A stretch of 64,000 bases of DNA. Source: Ulva prolifera (lineage: Eukaryota > Chlorophyta > Ulvophyceae > Ulvales > Ulvaceae). The stretch covers positions 6,425,361 to 6,489,360 of the forward strand of contig CM041200.1 in NCBI GenBank assembly GCA_023078555.1. The letters run 5' to 3'. The notes beneath the pieces were generated by a model. The model was not told the origin of the DNA. It did no database searches and worked only from the letters and a program-made list of their open reading frames with translations. Made by a program: the position numbers and the translations under genes. Below are positions 23,540 through 37,469 of the stretch, piece after piece (the first letter of the stretch is position 1; every line of letters begins with the position of its first letter).

Positions 23540-26500
23540 TCAAGTGGCGTCATGCTTGCCTTCATCATCAGCAACATTTGGACAATCGGGCACAACAGCG
23601 TCAGTATGATCTTCAGTCGACTCTGGTTGTGTGCCAACATCAGTCTCGGCCTCATTCGCAAATTCATGAGACTCCTTGCATTCATGCTTGCCTTCATCAT
23701 CGGCGACCAGAGCGCTGTCTGTCTGGGCAGCGCTCTCAGTGTCATGCTCAGCCGCACGTGGTGAAGAATGTGTGCCTCCTTCTGTCTCGACCTCAGTCGC
23801 TTTTCTGTGGGATTCCGGGTCAGGTAGAACAAGGGCATCATCTTTGGTTTCTGATGCAGCCGCAGCAACTGCAAGCGGATCGCTGATGGCACTCTGCAGC
23901 GCGGTAGCGCTCAGAGGCATGTGCCTGTCATCATGCATATCTGAAGGCATATCTTCTGGAATCTGCAGCCTGGAGTCAGTGGTGTCAGCAGCTTGTGCCT
24001 GGTTGGCAGTGACGCATGCTGCATGGTTATCTTTGGATGTCTCTACATCGTGGCTGGGAACATCGCTTTCTGCTGTGTTGATGGCATCATCTGGCACCGG
24101 GGCAGAGACGTTCTCCTGTTCTTGAATGAGCTCACGCACTCGTTGCAGATACTCTGCAAAAGCCTCTAGGCCATGCTCTGGTGTTGGAGCAGGCATAAGT
24201 GAAAGAGCTTGATTCAGTAGAGTGACATCGTGTTCCACAGCAAGCAGCCAGTTCACTCCACCAGATGGTAAGCTCCTCAGAGCACTGCACACGTTCACAG
24301 CATGTCGATATTTCCACTCTGGAGCAGCGTTGAATGGCACGAAATCCATAATAACAACACAAGCATCCTGTCCATGAGCCGCCAACTTGAGTGAGACTGG
24401 ACGTGGTTGACACTCTTCAAGTGTACGTGGGGCACAGCACAGGGTGCCCATGTCTGCAGCAACTGCCTCCAAGATCACCATTGCACTGTGCACACCGCTG
24501 GACGCCGGGTCCAGTAAAATCAATTCACGTCGCATTTCTCGGAAAAAGGGCAGCACACCGTGCCAGAGATTCACTGTACATACGCCGGATACGGACGCCA
24601 ACATCCAGGAGTTGCGCCTGGGACATGACCGGCGAGATGGCCTCGTGCAGGGCTGTGACTTGCTTTGACAGCTGGGAAATCATCTTTGCGATGGCCTTGG
24701 GCTTCCTGGGCTGGGATGTAGGCGATGCAGCCCAACTCGAGCCTCCATTGGGCGCAATATCCGGGCCTTCATACTCGGCCCAGGAAGCAGAGGTGGTGTG
24801 CAGAGACTTCAATGACTGAGACAAGCGCTCCCTCATAATAGACACGAGCTTGTTGTGTATCTTCTGCCGGTGTTGTATAAGACCCTACATTGCATCATCA
24901 AGGAGTCACAATAGCTATCGAATGGAGGATCCGGCCTTCCAGGCCAGCACATTGCGACACACAGCAAGCACACAAGGCGTTCGCATGCATTATTGGGTTT
25001 GCAGCTTGATAACAGGAATCTAGGCCCAGGATGTAGCTGAGCGAGCATAGACCAGGTGGCGCAGGTGAGGACCTCATGCAGGTTGCTACTGCAGTGCATG
25101 GAGGGCGCTACAAGTGATCCTAAAACAAAGCATCAGGTCTCATTGACATAGACTACGACAAGCCGCATAAACGAGATGCGACGATAAGTATGCCATACAT
25201 CCCTCTATAATGTGGTATTACATGGCAAGTCACGTTCTGCACATTGAGATTACGCTTGCCCCGAAAACTTGCCATCAGGGGCTCCAACCAACAAGCTCCA
25301 CCTCCTCTGCTCATTGCCAAGCAGGTAGCATTTAAGCCAGGCAATGACAATGAGCTGCATACCTCTGCCACTGATTCGTAGATAGTGGCTAGCGATGCCA
25401 CCTGGGCCGCAGGCAGGCCCTCTAGCGCCGTGCTGCGCAGCCGCGGCAGCACGACCTCCAGCAGCAGGAGACACTGGCTGCAGACACCCATGTGGCGTGC
25501 TGTGATGCTACGCAGGCCGGCACTCGAGATCGCCGCCGCACCAAGCAGCAGCTCCTGCGACCCTGTGTCAAACGCCCTCACCAGCGCCGCCACTCGAGTG
25601 CCCATCTCGTACCTCAGCGCGACGTGCGCATGACCAAATGCAAGAAGCGCCTGCACGTGCTGTAGCAGCAGCCCCGCGCTGCCTACCACCACAAACCGCT
25701 GGTCGCCGACATACAGCGCAGTGTCTACTGGCGCTTCGCCGCGATGCTCCTCCGCCCCAGAAGCCCCATATTGTCGATTGTCCGCCCCCGGCAGCCCCTG
25801 CAGGCGCTTCGCGGCCTCTTCTGTGTTTACCGCAGAATCCAGTGCCAATGCGAGCGATGTGGAGTCTGCAGCTCGGCTGGGCGATGAGTCGATGGACGGT
25901 GCATGTGGGCTGGATCCTTCATGCATGCTGCGTGCTCTCGCTCCATTGGTGGACGGGCCGCTGATGTCCTCCGCACCCCCCAACTGTGCTGCGCTGCCGT
26001 TTGCGGGGGGCTGAAACAGGTGGTCGAGGAACCTCTGCACCGATCCTTCAACAGCACTAGGCACCCACTGTTCGGACTTCAGCACCAACTCGAGCTGCAG
26101 CTGTAGGCCACTCGCATGCCCCTGCACCAGAAGAGCTGTGCTTGGCACATTTCCAATTCACGGCAACATTGCAGTTATACAGTTGGGTGCCGATACGCGA
26201 TGACGATACATATGTACACAGCTGGGCTGCTAATGGAGATGCGCCACGTGTCCTCACACGTGGAAGGTCAGGGGACGCTGCACAGCAACAAGTTTGCACC
26301 ATTGGGACGGCCAGTTCAACAATCGACCTGCGCTGGCGGGACCGTCCCATTCGTTGTCCTCCAGATCAAATCGACTCTGCCGTTGGATGTGCTGAATGAC
26401 TGCAGAAAGGGACTTGTACACACGGCATCCGCAGCAGCGCACCTTGAGCAGGTGCTTGCCGAGCACTTGTAGAATGCTGACGAGGCCGGTGGCAGTTCGG

Positions 26501-29383
26501 CCGTCACTCGCACAGAGCTTCACGACCTCACTCGATATCTCGGTTACTTCGCGGAAGCCCGCGAGCGAAACCGGGGCCGCCTCGCCACCCCCGCTGCCAG
26601 CGTACGCCTCTAGGTCCGACGCATACATCGCCTCCAGCAGCCGTGCCCAGCGGCGCTGGAAGGCGTCGAGCGTGAGCTGCACAATGCGGCGATTCGCCCT
26701 ACTGATGGCTGCCCGCTCCTCTGCCGTACCCTGAAGGTCCAGAAACAAGCGTCTTTCCAAGGACAGACTTGCACACTGGCGCTGATGTGCCGCGCGCATG
26801 GCTCGATGCCAGCTCTGCAGCAGATGTTAATTGCTGCCATACAGATGCTGCTCGCCAGGCACCGACGTCTGTGTGAAGGCCAGCAGGCAGATGTGGCAGC
26901 ACACCTGCACTGCAGTCAGCGCTGCGCCCATGAGGACGCCACAGCCCTCATAGAACCAATGCACCACCCTGAGAAGCAGGGCGAGGCTCTGCAGCAGGGC
27001 CAGGAATGCCGCAGGCCGAAGCCACTGCAGCAAGTCCTCCATGGGTGCACTCTCCGGCGGTGCCACAGCCCCCCCTGCGCCGCGGTCGCCTTTCAGCAGC
27101 GCCTGAATGCAGGCATGCAGGTGGCCGGTGATCGCGGCCTTTGTGGCCGCCACGGCCGCCTCTGAAAACGACTCTAGGCACTGGTCAAGGCGTTTGCACC
27201 GCTGGGCGGCCATGAAAGGTGGCCAGAGCGCTGCCTGTTGGAGCTCCCATATTGCAGGAAGTGATCCGTCGGGGGCTGGCGTAGGTGGTAGGCCGACACC
27301 GAGAGCTGTGCTTGAGAAGTGCCCTGTGAGGCCGCCGTGGAAGGTGAAGTGCTCAAACGTCGAAGCTTCCTGCACATCACCCTCACCTGCAAGCCGTCAT
27401 GAGCATGGCAACCCGTCGCCACGGACAGCTGCACGCATACTCTGTACAGGAGTAAGTTGTATTACAGCTTGGACAGAGGACTATGGAAACAACGCAGCAC
27501 ATGGTGCCTGTCGATCGGCACAGTCAACCTGCGGCACACTTGAATCACCCAGATTTGTTCTTGGCAGACTACCTGCAGCCCGCGTGGCAAAGCAGATGGC
27601 AAATGTGCACGTATGTGGAGAGCCTGAATGCAGGACGCGCAGCTCATGGATTAAGCAGTAAGGACAGCATGTGTAAGCAGCTGTGTGGTCACCTGCAGCT
27701 CCTTACAGCAGGCCAGGGTGACTTCGTCCATGCCTTTGAACTCTGCTGCGTCCGCCACTGCCTTTGTGATGCTGCCACAAAGCTGCGCATGAAAGCGATC
27801 GAGTTGAGCTGGAATGGATGTCAGGCAGCAGAGACTCTTCGTTCCTTCACATTCTGCGTGCAGGGTACGGACATGTGCAAGAGCCTCAGCTGCGCTGAGC
27901 CACTCCGATACCTCCAGCAGGCCTTGCAGAGAGGACAGTGCTTGACGAATCGCTACCACCTCTGTCAGTTTCTGCAGCATTTCGCAACAAGTCTGCGCTT
28001 ATCGGATGAGTACATGTGTCACCGGTATGCTGCTGCCCAGACTCAGCGATGCAAGAGCGAAGCAACACACCATAAGGGCCAGCGCTGCATACTGACCGAT
28101 CTCGACTGTAAATCAGAGGAGCGACATGGGATCTGGTGGACGGTAGACACAGGTGCAATGGCATGCTATCAAACTGGGCAAACACCTGCTTGAGGGCCTT
28201 CAGGTGTTCTTTGCGCCGTTTCAGGCGGCTGACAGTGGTACCTTCCCACTCAAGTTGTTGCTTGTGAGCACTGATCGACTCCCACACAGATTTGGCATGA
28301 TCATTTAGGCCCCGTAAGGCCGTTCCAAGCTTGCCAACGTCCACAGAGACGTCCAACAATTCAGTTGCCCTCTGCACTACCTCAGTCTCCAATGCACTGT
28401 CCACCTGCAGGACCAACCCAAAGTGACATAATTGCGTACACCCGACAAGTCACAGTGCTAAGAATGAACTGCAATGGGCTGAACGTGACACAGGACACCG
28501 CAGGGTACTACATTGCTATGGCTCTTTGTGTGCAAAGCCAGTAGACATGTACCAGCAGCTCATCGGAAACGCCACACAGCACAAGCACCATGGCACCTGA
28601 ACATGGGAATCAGATCTGCTTTGAGAGGGCTAGCATTAAAATTTCACGGGTGTGGCAGGCAAACATGCAAGAAACCTGCATTCAACGTGATAACCTCCTA
28701 TGTTCATGCGTGTGAATGCTTGTAATGCAGCCATAGCATCACTGAGCAATGTCGCACCATATCAAGGTGCCCTTCAAGAGCTGCAATGCATTCTCCCTCC
28801 CCCTGGTCACCAACCGGACAAGCTGTGTGGAATGTGGCTGGGTCTTGTACATCAAAGCTTTCACTGAAAAATATTGCTGGAACTGATCGTCTCACCGTTC
28901 TAAGCGTCGAAGACGCAGGGTCGACAGTAGTGGAAGTGCTTGCATCCATGCTTTGTTGCTGTGCAGCGCATGGCTCGCTGTCCATGACAGCATGCCATGC
29001 ACGGGCCTGTTGCAGGTACGCTGTGAAATCATGAATTAAGGAGGCTTGACTGGAGACAGTAGAATTCAGCGATCCTGCAAGCCGGGTGAACTGTTTCGGA
29101 AACGGCCGTAACATGTGATACCTCAAAGGTCAAACATGAGCACACGGTATGCATGCATGGGGCTCTAACAAGGATCGCGTGAGGGCGCACCGTGTGAAGA
29201 AGAGTCCAGATAATGCGTAAGAAGGCCCACTGCTGTGATGTCCGATGCTGCCTGCGATTGTGGAACATTGGTGATGCTAGCCAAGCTCATACCCGCCAAG
29301 CGCAGCTCGGCCCGAGGCACTGGTTGATAGTGCACCCTGGAAGCCGCGAACTCCCTGTCGGCAGACCATGCTTCTCCACTCAT
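23540..29383 (-). CDS. VPS54: VPS54, GARP tethering-complex subunit, with long acidic C-terminal tail
   Basis: Subunit of GARP (VPS51-54), which tethers endosome-derived vesicles at the trans-Golgi. Exon 1 is 29191-29383 (MSGEAWSADREF). Next: 28758-29090 with VPAIFFSESFDVQDPATF, 28186-28404 (ALETEVVQRATELLDV; WESISAHKQQLEWEG), 27693-27971 (QALSSLQGLLEVSEW), 26905 to about 27386, 26443-26814, and further exons to 25.1 kb with RFVVVGSAGLLLQHVQALL and ITARHMGVCSQCLLLLEVVL. An exon around 24.85 kb carries LVSIMRERLSQSLKSL and MISQLSKQVTALHEAIS, matching the family C-terminus. A reading-frame change between about 24480 and 24590 needs a short intron; 43 nt (24486-24528) and 61 nt options are both in phase. 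After the family C-terminus the frame continues about 295 residues, becoming acidic, to the stop at 23540. Confidence 0.92.
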
Positions 29384-30146
29384 GTCTAATTTCTGAGGTT
29401 CTCACATGGTACCTTGACCAGTCGCAACATCTGGCGTTTGAAGCACGACGTTGTGATCAGTATGATCGTCAAATGACAGTATTGCTCCCAGACATCAGCG
29501 GTGGTAAATAAACAATAAATTACCACCAGATTCACATGATTGGTGCATTGATCATATCCTCAAACTCCATGAAGAGCGGGGGCACACTTGCACTTGTGGC
29601 TACGGGGGATGCTGGGATCGATCAAGCACCCCACTACCATCGACATGACATGGTAAATCTAGGCTAGATATCCAAACGACTAAATCGGTGAGTATGCGGG
29701 GTCGAATTGATACTGTATTCGTTCCAGTACCCACCCGATGGTCGTCCAAGCTATGTCTCTCGCCATCCTTGCCGCTTACGAGTATTAGCATGTTTTATAC
29801 CGTTTACTTCCCTCCGGAAAAGTCATGCGCTGCATGATCGCAGCAGGAACTGCTGGCCCGGTGTATTGGCATGTCATTGATCAATCTGTGTGGCGCTGGT
29901 TTGCCACATAGGCATGCGCCTGTGAAACAGGCATGGGTGCGAGGACAACCCACTGAACTGCCCGCCGTGCGTCCACGAAGCATCATCTGGCTCTCACATT
30001 GAGTGCCAGCGGCCTGCACAGCGGACAGATGCAATGTGTCAGCACGCATGGCATATGGCACAGGCTGTATGTTAGCCGGGAACCATGGTACAGGCACATG
30101 GGGTTCCTGATCATGGCAGCCTGAGACTCCATGCCTGCAGGTAGCA
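29384..30146. promoter_or_regulatory. Divergent spacer between VPS54 and the RAP-domain gene
   Basis: VPS54 reads left from 29383 and the RAP gene reads right, so both promoters should lie here. No core-promoter motif is convincing. The true first exon of the RAP gene may be hidden in this stretch. Confidence 0.35.
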
Positions 30147-33100
30147 TTGCCAACAGGGAACTGCACTAGCTGGCATTGTTCAAGAGGAGCCGAAGCATAT
30201 GTTGCCAAATCTGTGGACAGCAACAAGGACCGTGCGGCACCTGATGCCCTTCATAAAGTCCTTGAATCTGCCCTGGGCGAGTTCGAGCATGTACCTTCTG
30301 ACTGCAAAGCACAACACGAGGTGCAGAATGTGCATGCCGCGCGAGCAAGCAGCAGTATTGCAACCTTTCAGCGCACCACATCAACAGCATCCTCCAGCAG
30401 TGCGCAAGAATCATCTGAACCTGCAGCTGATCTGATTGAATTACTTCTTGGAGACTACGAGCATATAAGAGATGCTAGCAACTCAGGGAGCCTCCTGAGC
30501 GAACATTATACCAATGTCGGCAGGGAGCAGTCCATGACAATGGTCCATATCCTGCAGCCGGAAGGCACTTCCTTAGAGGCTTGGGGTAGTAAAAGCTGCA
30601 GCATGGATCCTTCGGTCGGTTGTGTTGGGCAATTGAGCAGGGCAACAGATTGTGAAATCGGGTACATCTGCCTCGCCACATTTCGGAAGCCTGAATGGCC
30701 AGTGACACTTGCTACTGCACCCATAGACCGCAAATTTCCTGGAGGGTATGCCAGCTCAAGTAGTGTCAATGGGGTCAGCACTGGTACCCTTGTTGAGCGG
30801 AGGATCACAACGCTTGCAGTGGAGGAAGCAGTGCTGATGCATGAAGCCATGTTCCCTGAAATCAGCGCAGCACATATGCACAGCCAATGCTTGCCGCTGT
30901 TACGGGGCGCCATTTCTGCACTTGGAGCGGAGGATCACATGATGCCATTGGTGCATGCAAGTCTAGACCTGGCGCAATGGAGCGACAGATATCACCTCTA
31001 TTTACAAGGCGTGATCACACAATGCCAGAGCCATCTAGGCCATAAATTTCCAGCAGCCTGGTCTTGGGACAAGGTGAGCCTCAGCTTGATGCATTAGGGT
31101 GGCAGACGACATAGATGCGACAGACTGCCCATGGCCAACACGGTCCAATGAATTGCTGCCTTGGATCATGTGATGGTTGTGCCACCTGGCTGTAGCAGAG
31201 CAGTCCAGAAGAGGTTGTATGATCATGGCTCAATACATTCATGTATTGGTGGCATAAGGTTTTGGTGTACAACGCTCCCATATTTGATATATCCATGAAT
31301 CTGTGTCCTGGGCATCTTGCAAGACTTCACGACCGACACTGTGATTCAGAGCCTGTTGCACACTCAAATGGTACAGTACGGGGCGGCATGACGTATTCAG
31401 TCGAGGTGTAGGGAGTTGAAGCTGTTCATCACTGCATCATTCAGATTCAAAAACCATTCTGCGCAAGGGGCTACGCCATTCTCAAGGGGCGGGATCTCCT
31501 CGAGGGCCTCAGTGCGATCACTGACTCCGATGCATTGCTGGTCAGAGACTTCTTTCGGTCCATATCTAAAAGCGAGATGGGCACGGTCAGTGTCAATCGT
31601 GTCCGGGCTGCAATGGAACATCCCGCCACAATGGCTGTGTGCCAGAAAACGGCCAAGGACGTGCTTGCAGAGTGTATTCTACAAGAGGCTTTCCTGGTGT
31701 GTTCCCATTCTGGTGATAGCCAATGCAGTGAACAGGCTGACAGCCATGAATCACGTAGATCGCCATTGGGAAGCTCAGATCGGGCACGATCCAGACAATG
31801 TAATCATCATGTGACCCATTCTGGTTTTGCTCCGCTCTCCTGCACCAAGTACTGGAATTAAGTTGCTGCCTGTCAGTGCTGATCACGTTTGTCTCGAGTG
31901 CTGATGCCGTGCTGACCTGTGCACACAGAAAGTTGATGTCCGCCACCCCAGTACTGTATCTGGCTACGTATCAGAGACTGTTGTTACAATTGTGCAGAAT
32001 AGCAGCGATGAAGGGCAAGTTGAGAAGGCCATTGTGGCGCTCCACACATACTGCGGCTACGCTGCCCGACCTGTCCAGGAGTTCTTCTCTGATGTGCTTC
32101 ACCCAGCAATACACTCCAAAGAAGTTTGGCATGGGGCGCTTTTCAAAAATTCCGCACCACACGTGATTGCGGCCTTGCATGCTGCACCACGCCTTGTGTC
32201 TTATCACACAGCTGTGAACCAGCCCAGGAACTTGCAGCAGTTCACTGGAAGGCTGGTCAATGGGATTCATCGACCATCTGTGCTGTATGCAGTTGTTTCT
32301 GACTTAAAAAGTGTAGATACACTGGGTGTGTGTGGCTGCAAAACAGTCCTTCGCAGTATAGCCGTCGCTGGGTTGGATGCGCTTTTGGCTGGACCAGGAG
32401 ATACACCAAAGCCAAAAGAACAGGTTTTTAAAGGCCTAGTAGCGCATATCAAGCGGGTCATCCGCAGACAGCCAACACGGTCATGTCCTGGGTGCATGTT
32501 GCGCTGCCTGTCCTCGCTTGCGGGAATGGGATGCAGGAGCGCCCGCCTTTCAGCTGATGTCCAGAAAGCTTTTGGACTGACTTTATATTCACAGGCGCAC
32601 ATGGGAGACAAAACCGACAGTGTATGCTGCCCAGATTCAGTGTTGCTGCCACTAGTATGTGTGTTCTGTCATACAAATTGGGTCAAGCATACACAAAACC
32701 ATTTTTTGGTAGTGCTCTGCAGCCGTTGAGGATTTTTGCATCACCTTGGCATCTGGTTGCGACAACATCCTGCAATGTGCTGCAACAGCCCTTCTGTGCA
32801 ATCGTCATATCTGTGCATTTGGCTGTGTAGTCGAGTGTACACACATGTCTTGTTCTTGTGTGCATAGAGCACCTGCAAGGGTTGGCCCTTCGCGCGAGAG
32901 TCTTCTGATAAATATTACCTAGGGACAACGCTGTGCTTTGTCACACAGACATGTCACATGACGATTTGATGGGATTGCATAAACGCAATTTTCAGTTCAT
33001 CTTTATGTTGATCATGCCCATTTTCATTTAAAGTTTAATGCACGCCCAGTGCAGAGTGTGGTGAACAGCTGAAGTATCTCCTGATTGGCTGCCAACTCGT

Positions 33101-36100
33101 TCGCATTTGTGCAGGCGCTCGTGTTTTTGTTGCACACTTTGTTGGAATTCGAGTATCAACGGACACCATTCCTGGTCAAGGCCGTAAACATCTATCTAAA
33201 GAGCAGGCATGAGAATTACATAAGGGGCACAAGCCGCATGACGATATCAAGTGCACGGCGTTCATTGGAAATATTGCGTCTACTGCTTAAGTGCGGGAGT
33301 CTGCAACACAGAACTTTCAACCGGATGCTTGAAGCTGTCCTGTTACAGGACTTGGGTTTGCCATGGGGAATTCTGTACGGCATGGTGAACTCAAAGGAGG
33401 CCAACGAGGGACACATGAAGCTTGAACCCCGCATCGCGCACCTGCTCGTTGACACATACATGCGGCAAGTGCGGCGCAACCTATATTTGGCCCAGTCTAT
33501 GGGTGCATGCTCCCCGTCGTGCAATAGCCTTTGCTTTCTGCCAGCGCAATGCACTTACTGTGGTGTGTACATATTTCCTGTGCATGACCGGCAGTGGCTC
33601 CGGTGCTTGCTGTGTTTCCTACGATTGGCCTGCTGTCCGTCATGCTCTCATGGTGTTGTGGGGGTCGCCAGTAGGTGGAATTGCTTTAATCGTAATTGCT
33701 TCCGTGTGCAGGCGGAGGCTCGGGAGCTGCCCATGCTGGAGCTACTACAGACCACGAACAAGCAGACAATATTCCACATTCCTTTGGCGCGTCTAGCTAT
33801 GTGCACGCTTTGGGACGGGCTGGAAAACTACGGGGAAACAACAGAGCCAGCTGTATCCCAGGGTGGCGGCAAGGCCATGTCAGCCCCAGACAAAACTGAG
33901 AGCTGCAACGCCATCGCTCATCGCAACAGCAATGGTCTCCCTCAGGAGGAGTTGCTGTCGCCAGCAGCTGACAGCGACACCGATGTCATGCCAAAAGATG
34001 ATGATGCAGTGCCCCTCACAGTAGACGGTGGCACAGCCACAGTTTGCACAAGTCCAGCAACTCTTGGCCCAGGACTAGAGGCCGAGGCAGCTGGTGAAAA
34101 GGCAGCTCCAGCTGATGCGTTGTTCAGACTCAGCTCCGGGAGCAGCGTTGCAGGCGGCGGCGGCAATGTGCTGGCCGCGCCAGCAAAGATGGGACATGAG
34201 CCTGTGCTTCAGCCTCTTGGCTCGCCCATGCATGCAGATGCTGGGCAAGAACCGCGTTTTCACCCTCCAACCATGGTGTTAGACCCCATTCCATACTGCC
34301 AAGCCGTTGAGGGCGTTGCACTGATGTTTTATCAGGCGTTAACGGAAAAAGCCGGCTCACGTCAGATTGCCCAGGAATTTGCGGACAGTGTTGGCATGAC
34401 CAGGAAATGGTTGCTGCAAGTTATCAGTGGGCTATCATGGCGCCTCAGGGCAGTGCATGACAGCGACAGTCCCGAACTCTACCGGGGACTGCTCCTTAAG
34501 GCTCTGCTGGCTGTGGGGCAAATTGCGCACGTGATGGATAGGGCTGTGACCCGTGATGCAGAGATGCGTCTGTCAAAAGAGTGCGCCAAAGAATGTGAAG
34601 CACTCATAGAAGACATGCTTCAGTGCCTTGCAGTGGAGGTCGCCAAGCTTGAGGCAGTGGAGCCGATCAAGGCCTGCACAGGCACACTGCATCATGTCCA
34701 CCCTGGCTGCAGTACCTCACTGAGCATCTCGGCAGACCCAGCCCATGATGTGCTGACGGCGGTGAAAGCGATGGAGTTGCTTGGGTGGAGCGAGTCATGC
34801 GTCATCCAACTGCTGAGGAGCACAGTAGGACTGTTTCTCGCGAGCCAGCACATCCCGACAATCGGTGCTTGTCTGCGGCTGTACGACAAGTATAGCATTG
34901 TAGACTATTCGGCATATGACCATTACTTCTCGATGGTTGTAGACCAACAGATGGAGCTTGGGAAACGCAATCAGCAGCTCAAGTTGCTAATCTTGGGATC
35001 AGCTTTGTCTGCGCTGCGTGTGCAGTACATGCCAGGAGAATCTGTCCGGCAGGTCATAGCTGAATTTGCTCTATCTACAATTAACAACAATAGCTTCAAA
35101 GTGAGACTCGTGGTCCGCAAGCTTATGTTGCTGTGCAAGCAGCAGTAATTTCGCACCGATCAACTCATGTGTTCCTGCAATGAGTGTGATCCTGTGTTGT
35201 CTTGCAGGCAGCTCATATGTACATGGACATGCTGGGGTCTGGCTTGCCCATAGAAGAGCGGCTGATTGTCCCCTTGGCTGCTTTTCTTCAGAACAATATG
35301 TCCAAAATGCGGCCATTCCAGATTTTATGCGCATGGCATGCCTTTGCCCACCGCAAGTCCGTGCAGCCTGAATTTGAAGCTGCCGCTGCTGTGTACTTAG
35401 GAGGTTACATGGAACAGCCTGATGGATTGGATGATATATTTTCAAAGGGAAAGGCGAAGGATATTCAGCAGTTATGGAGGCATCATGGCAGAGCATTCAA
35501 GTTTCCTCTTCCTGTGCAAACTGCTGTTGATTCACTGTGTCAGGTGGGCACCTATGTTTCATCTCTAGCAACACTACACAAATTCTTGATATTTCGTGGC
35601 TTGACAGACATTGAATCCATCACAAATGCCCTATGCTCCGAGCATGACCTGTGATGATCAACCAGCCCACCAGGATGATGGCAGCTACTACCTGGTCCGG
35701 GTGCTGGATTACCTTGCTGCATGGACTGTCAGATATTGAGATCATGAACATCTATATGTATAAAATGGTGTTGTGGTTTTGTGTTGTAGGAGACAACAGT
35801 CAGTGGCTTTCACAATCAGGTCTTCAAGGCTGTGAAGTCGATTGCGCCAGATGCTCGGCTGGAGTACAAAGACCAAGAGCGCGTCATTGACATCGCGATT
35901 TTCAGGCAAGACGGCACCAAGGTCGCAGTCGAGTGTGATGGGCCATCCCATTTTTGGCTCAACAGTCAGCCTTGTGAGCTGAACTTGCAGTCACAGCTGC
36001 GGAATGCGATGCTGCAAAAGCGGGGCTGGTCTGTTGTTTGTATACCACAGCATGACTGGTTCATGGCCACGTGTCATCCAGACAGAGGGGAATGTGAAAA

Positions 36101-36149
36101 ATTGAGATTGAAGTATGTTGAGGACGCGCTGAAGCATATAGGGCACTGA
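30147..36149 (+). CDS. Large RAP-domain protein (probable organelle RNA factor)
   Basis: Multi-exon gene ending in a RAP domain (exon 35791-36149): RVIDIAIFRQDGTKVAVECD, then GPSHFWLN and a C-terminal GWSVVCIPQHDW. RAP domains are common in organelle RNA-processing proteins of algae and plants and resemble a PD-(D/E)XK nuclease fold. Upstream coding blocks: to 31073 (donor GTGAGC), about 31411-31695, about 31929-32610, about 33102-33470, 33714-35100, and 35209-35543. Junctions at 33470/33714, 35100/35209 and 35543/35791 are phase 0 with GT-AG borders. Helical blocks such as RSLEILRLLLKCGSLQHRTF suggest an alpha-solenoid. A disordered Ser/Ala/Gly stretch of about 150 residues lies at about 33840-34260. 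The 5' end is uncertain: the first frame has no good ATG, and 30147-31073 could be a separate gene. Confidence 0.7.
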
Positions 36150-37014
36150 CGGCAATTCACAAAGTGGCATACAATATACATCAGCATGTCTGCAGCTTTC
36201 GCCTGCTTGAACCGTGTGAAGTAAGCCTTTCGAAATTTGTGTCGTATGTAACCGGCTCCGCAGGGCTTGTGTAACAGCTTCCGCAATCGTTCCCGTCAGC
36301 AGTAAGGTTCTGGCCCTTGCTTTGGCAATGGTCAAGGACATACCACTCATTGCACTCGTGGTACCATCAACCAATGCACTGATGACAAAGTGTTTTCATC
36401 GAAAGTTTCCGTAAAAACAGCCTGGACATCCGAACTGGAATGTGCAAGGGCTCCTTCGGTGACCTGGAGTATGATTCGCCGTCAAGATCACTGAAACGAT
36501 TGATCGCCACCAACTGGCCTGGATGCTATTGCACATGCACTGAATTTAGTGCCACCAAGTTGGTGAACAATCACGTGCTTCACGAAAGACATAATGTCCT
36601 GTGCACCAGTTTGACTGCAGACAGAGTTCCATGGAACAAACACATATGCACAATTGTATGGCAGCCCTTGCGTGCTGAATAGATACGGAGCCACCACAGC
36701 AGTACTCTGATGCAGGCACCAACCTAACACCTAATGTGTGCAGTCGATGCACTTGAAGGTATACAATCATGCGGGCGGCTTGATATTGTGGAAGCCATGT
36801 CTAGCCTGAAGGCAGACATCCAGCTGAGCATCCCTCTCCTTGGATTATCCTAGAAAATGCTCCAAAGTGTAGCATGGCATCAAGCTTACAGTCATGGACT
36901 GCGATTTTTTCAATACTGACATGCCCTCAGCTGGACGGGTTCCCACCCTGTGTAGCACAGGGTGGCAGCAATTTTTAACACGGAGCAAACAATGAGCATT
37001 ACCACTTAACGTGA
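36150..37014. other. Intergenic, no gene recognised
   Basis: Holds the 3' UTRs of two convergent genes (RAP gene from the left, RPAC2 from the right). TGTAA elements lie about 95-115 nt after the RAP stop. Frames here are short and unconvincing. Confidence 0.5.
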
Positions 37015-37469
37015 TCAGCTAGTATCTTTCATATCCGAGTCTTCAGGCTGAAAGTTCTCGAATGCAACATTGAAAGCAGATTCCATGTGATCGCACACTC
37101 TTGCGAGGTCATCACACGCCGTCCCCAAAGCTTCAACGGCAGTTACTTGCCCCGTGGTCTGAACTCGAACATTTATGAAGTCGTTGGAAGGGTGCGGTCT
37201 GGAGCATGCAGCAAGTGCCACCTCTGGGCTGCAAAATTACTGACTTGAAAGACACTGCTGTATGGTCTGATAATTACTAACCAACAAAATGTCGGACGGG
37301 AACATAATTTCACTTCAAGCATCATTGAGAAGAGGACATGCCGGTCAAAGAAGTCGTACTTTTTGTTCAGCATGAAGCGCAGGCTGTTTCCTATTGTATG
37401 GCCCTCGTTTGGAATTTGGAAGGTCTGGCATGATCCTTCGGGCGTGGAGTGGGACAGTCCTTCAGTCAT
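37015..37469 (-). CDS. RPAC2: RPAC2 / AC19, shared small subunit of RNA polymerases I and III
   Basis: Homologue of yeast Rpc19 and human POLR1D, which pairs with AC40 in an alpha-like heterodimer in RNA polymerases I and III. Two exons: 37360-37469 (MTEGLSHSTPEGSCQTFQIP, then EGHTIGNSLRFMLNK) and 37015-37228 (PEVALAACSRPHPSNDFINV, then RVQTTGQVTAVEAL and a helical C-terminus). The donor AAAAA|GTACGA and acceptor TTTTGCAG join in phase 2 to recreate KNPEV, as in other family members. The product is 107 residues, the usual size. The hallmark HTIGNSLR motif and the HPS...INVRVQT block are intact. Complete gene, high certainty. Confidence 0.95.
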
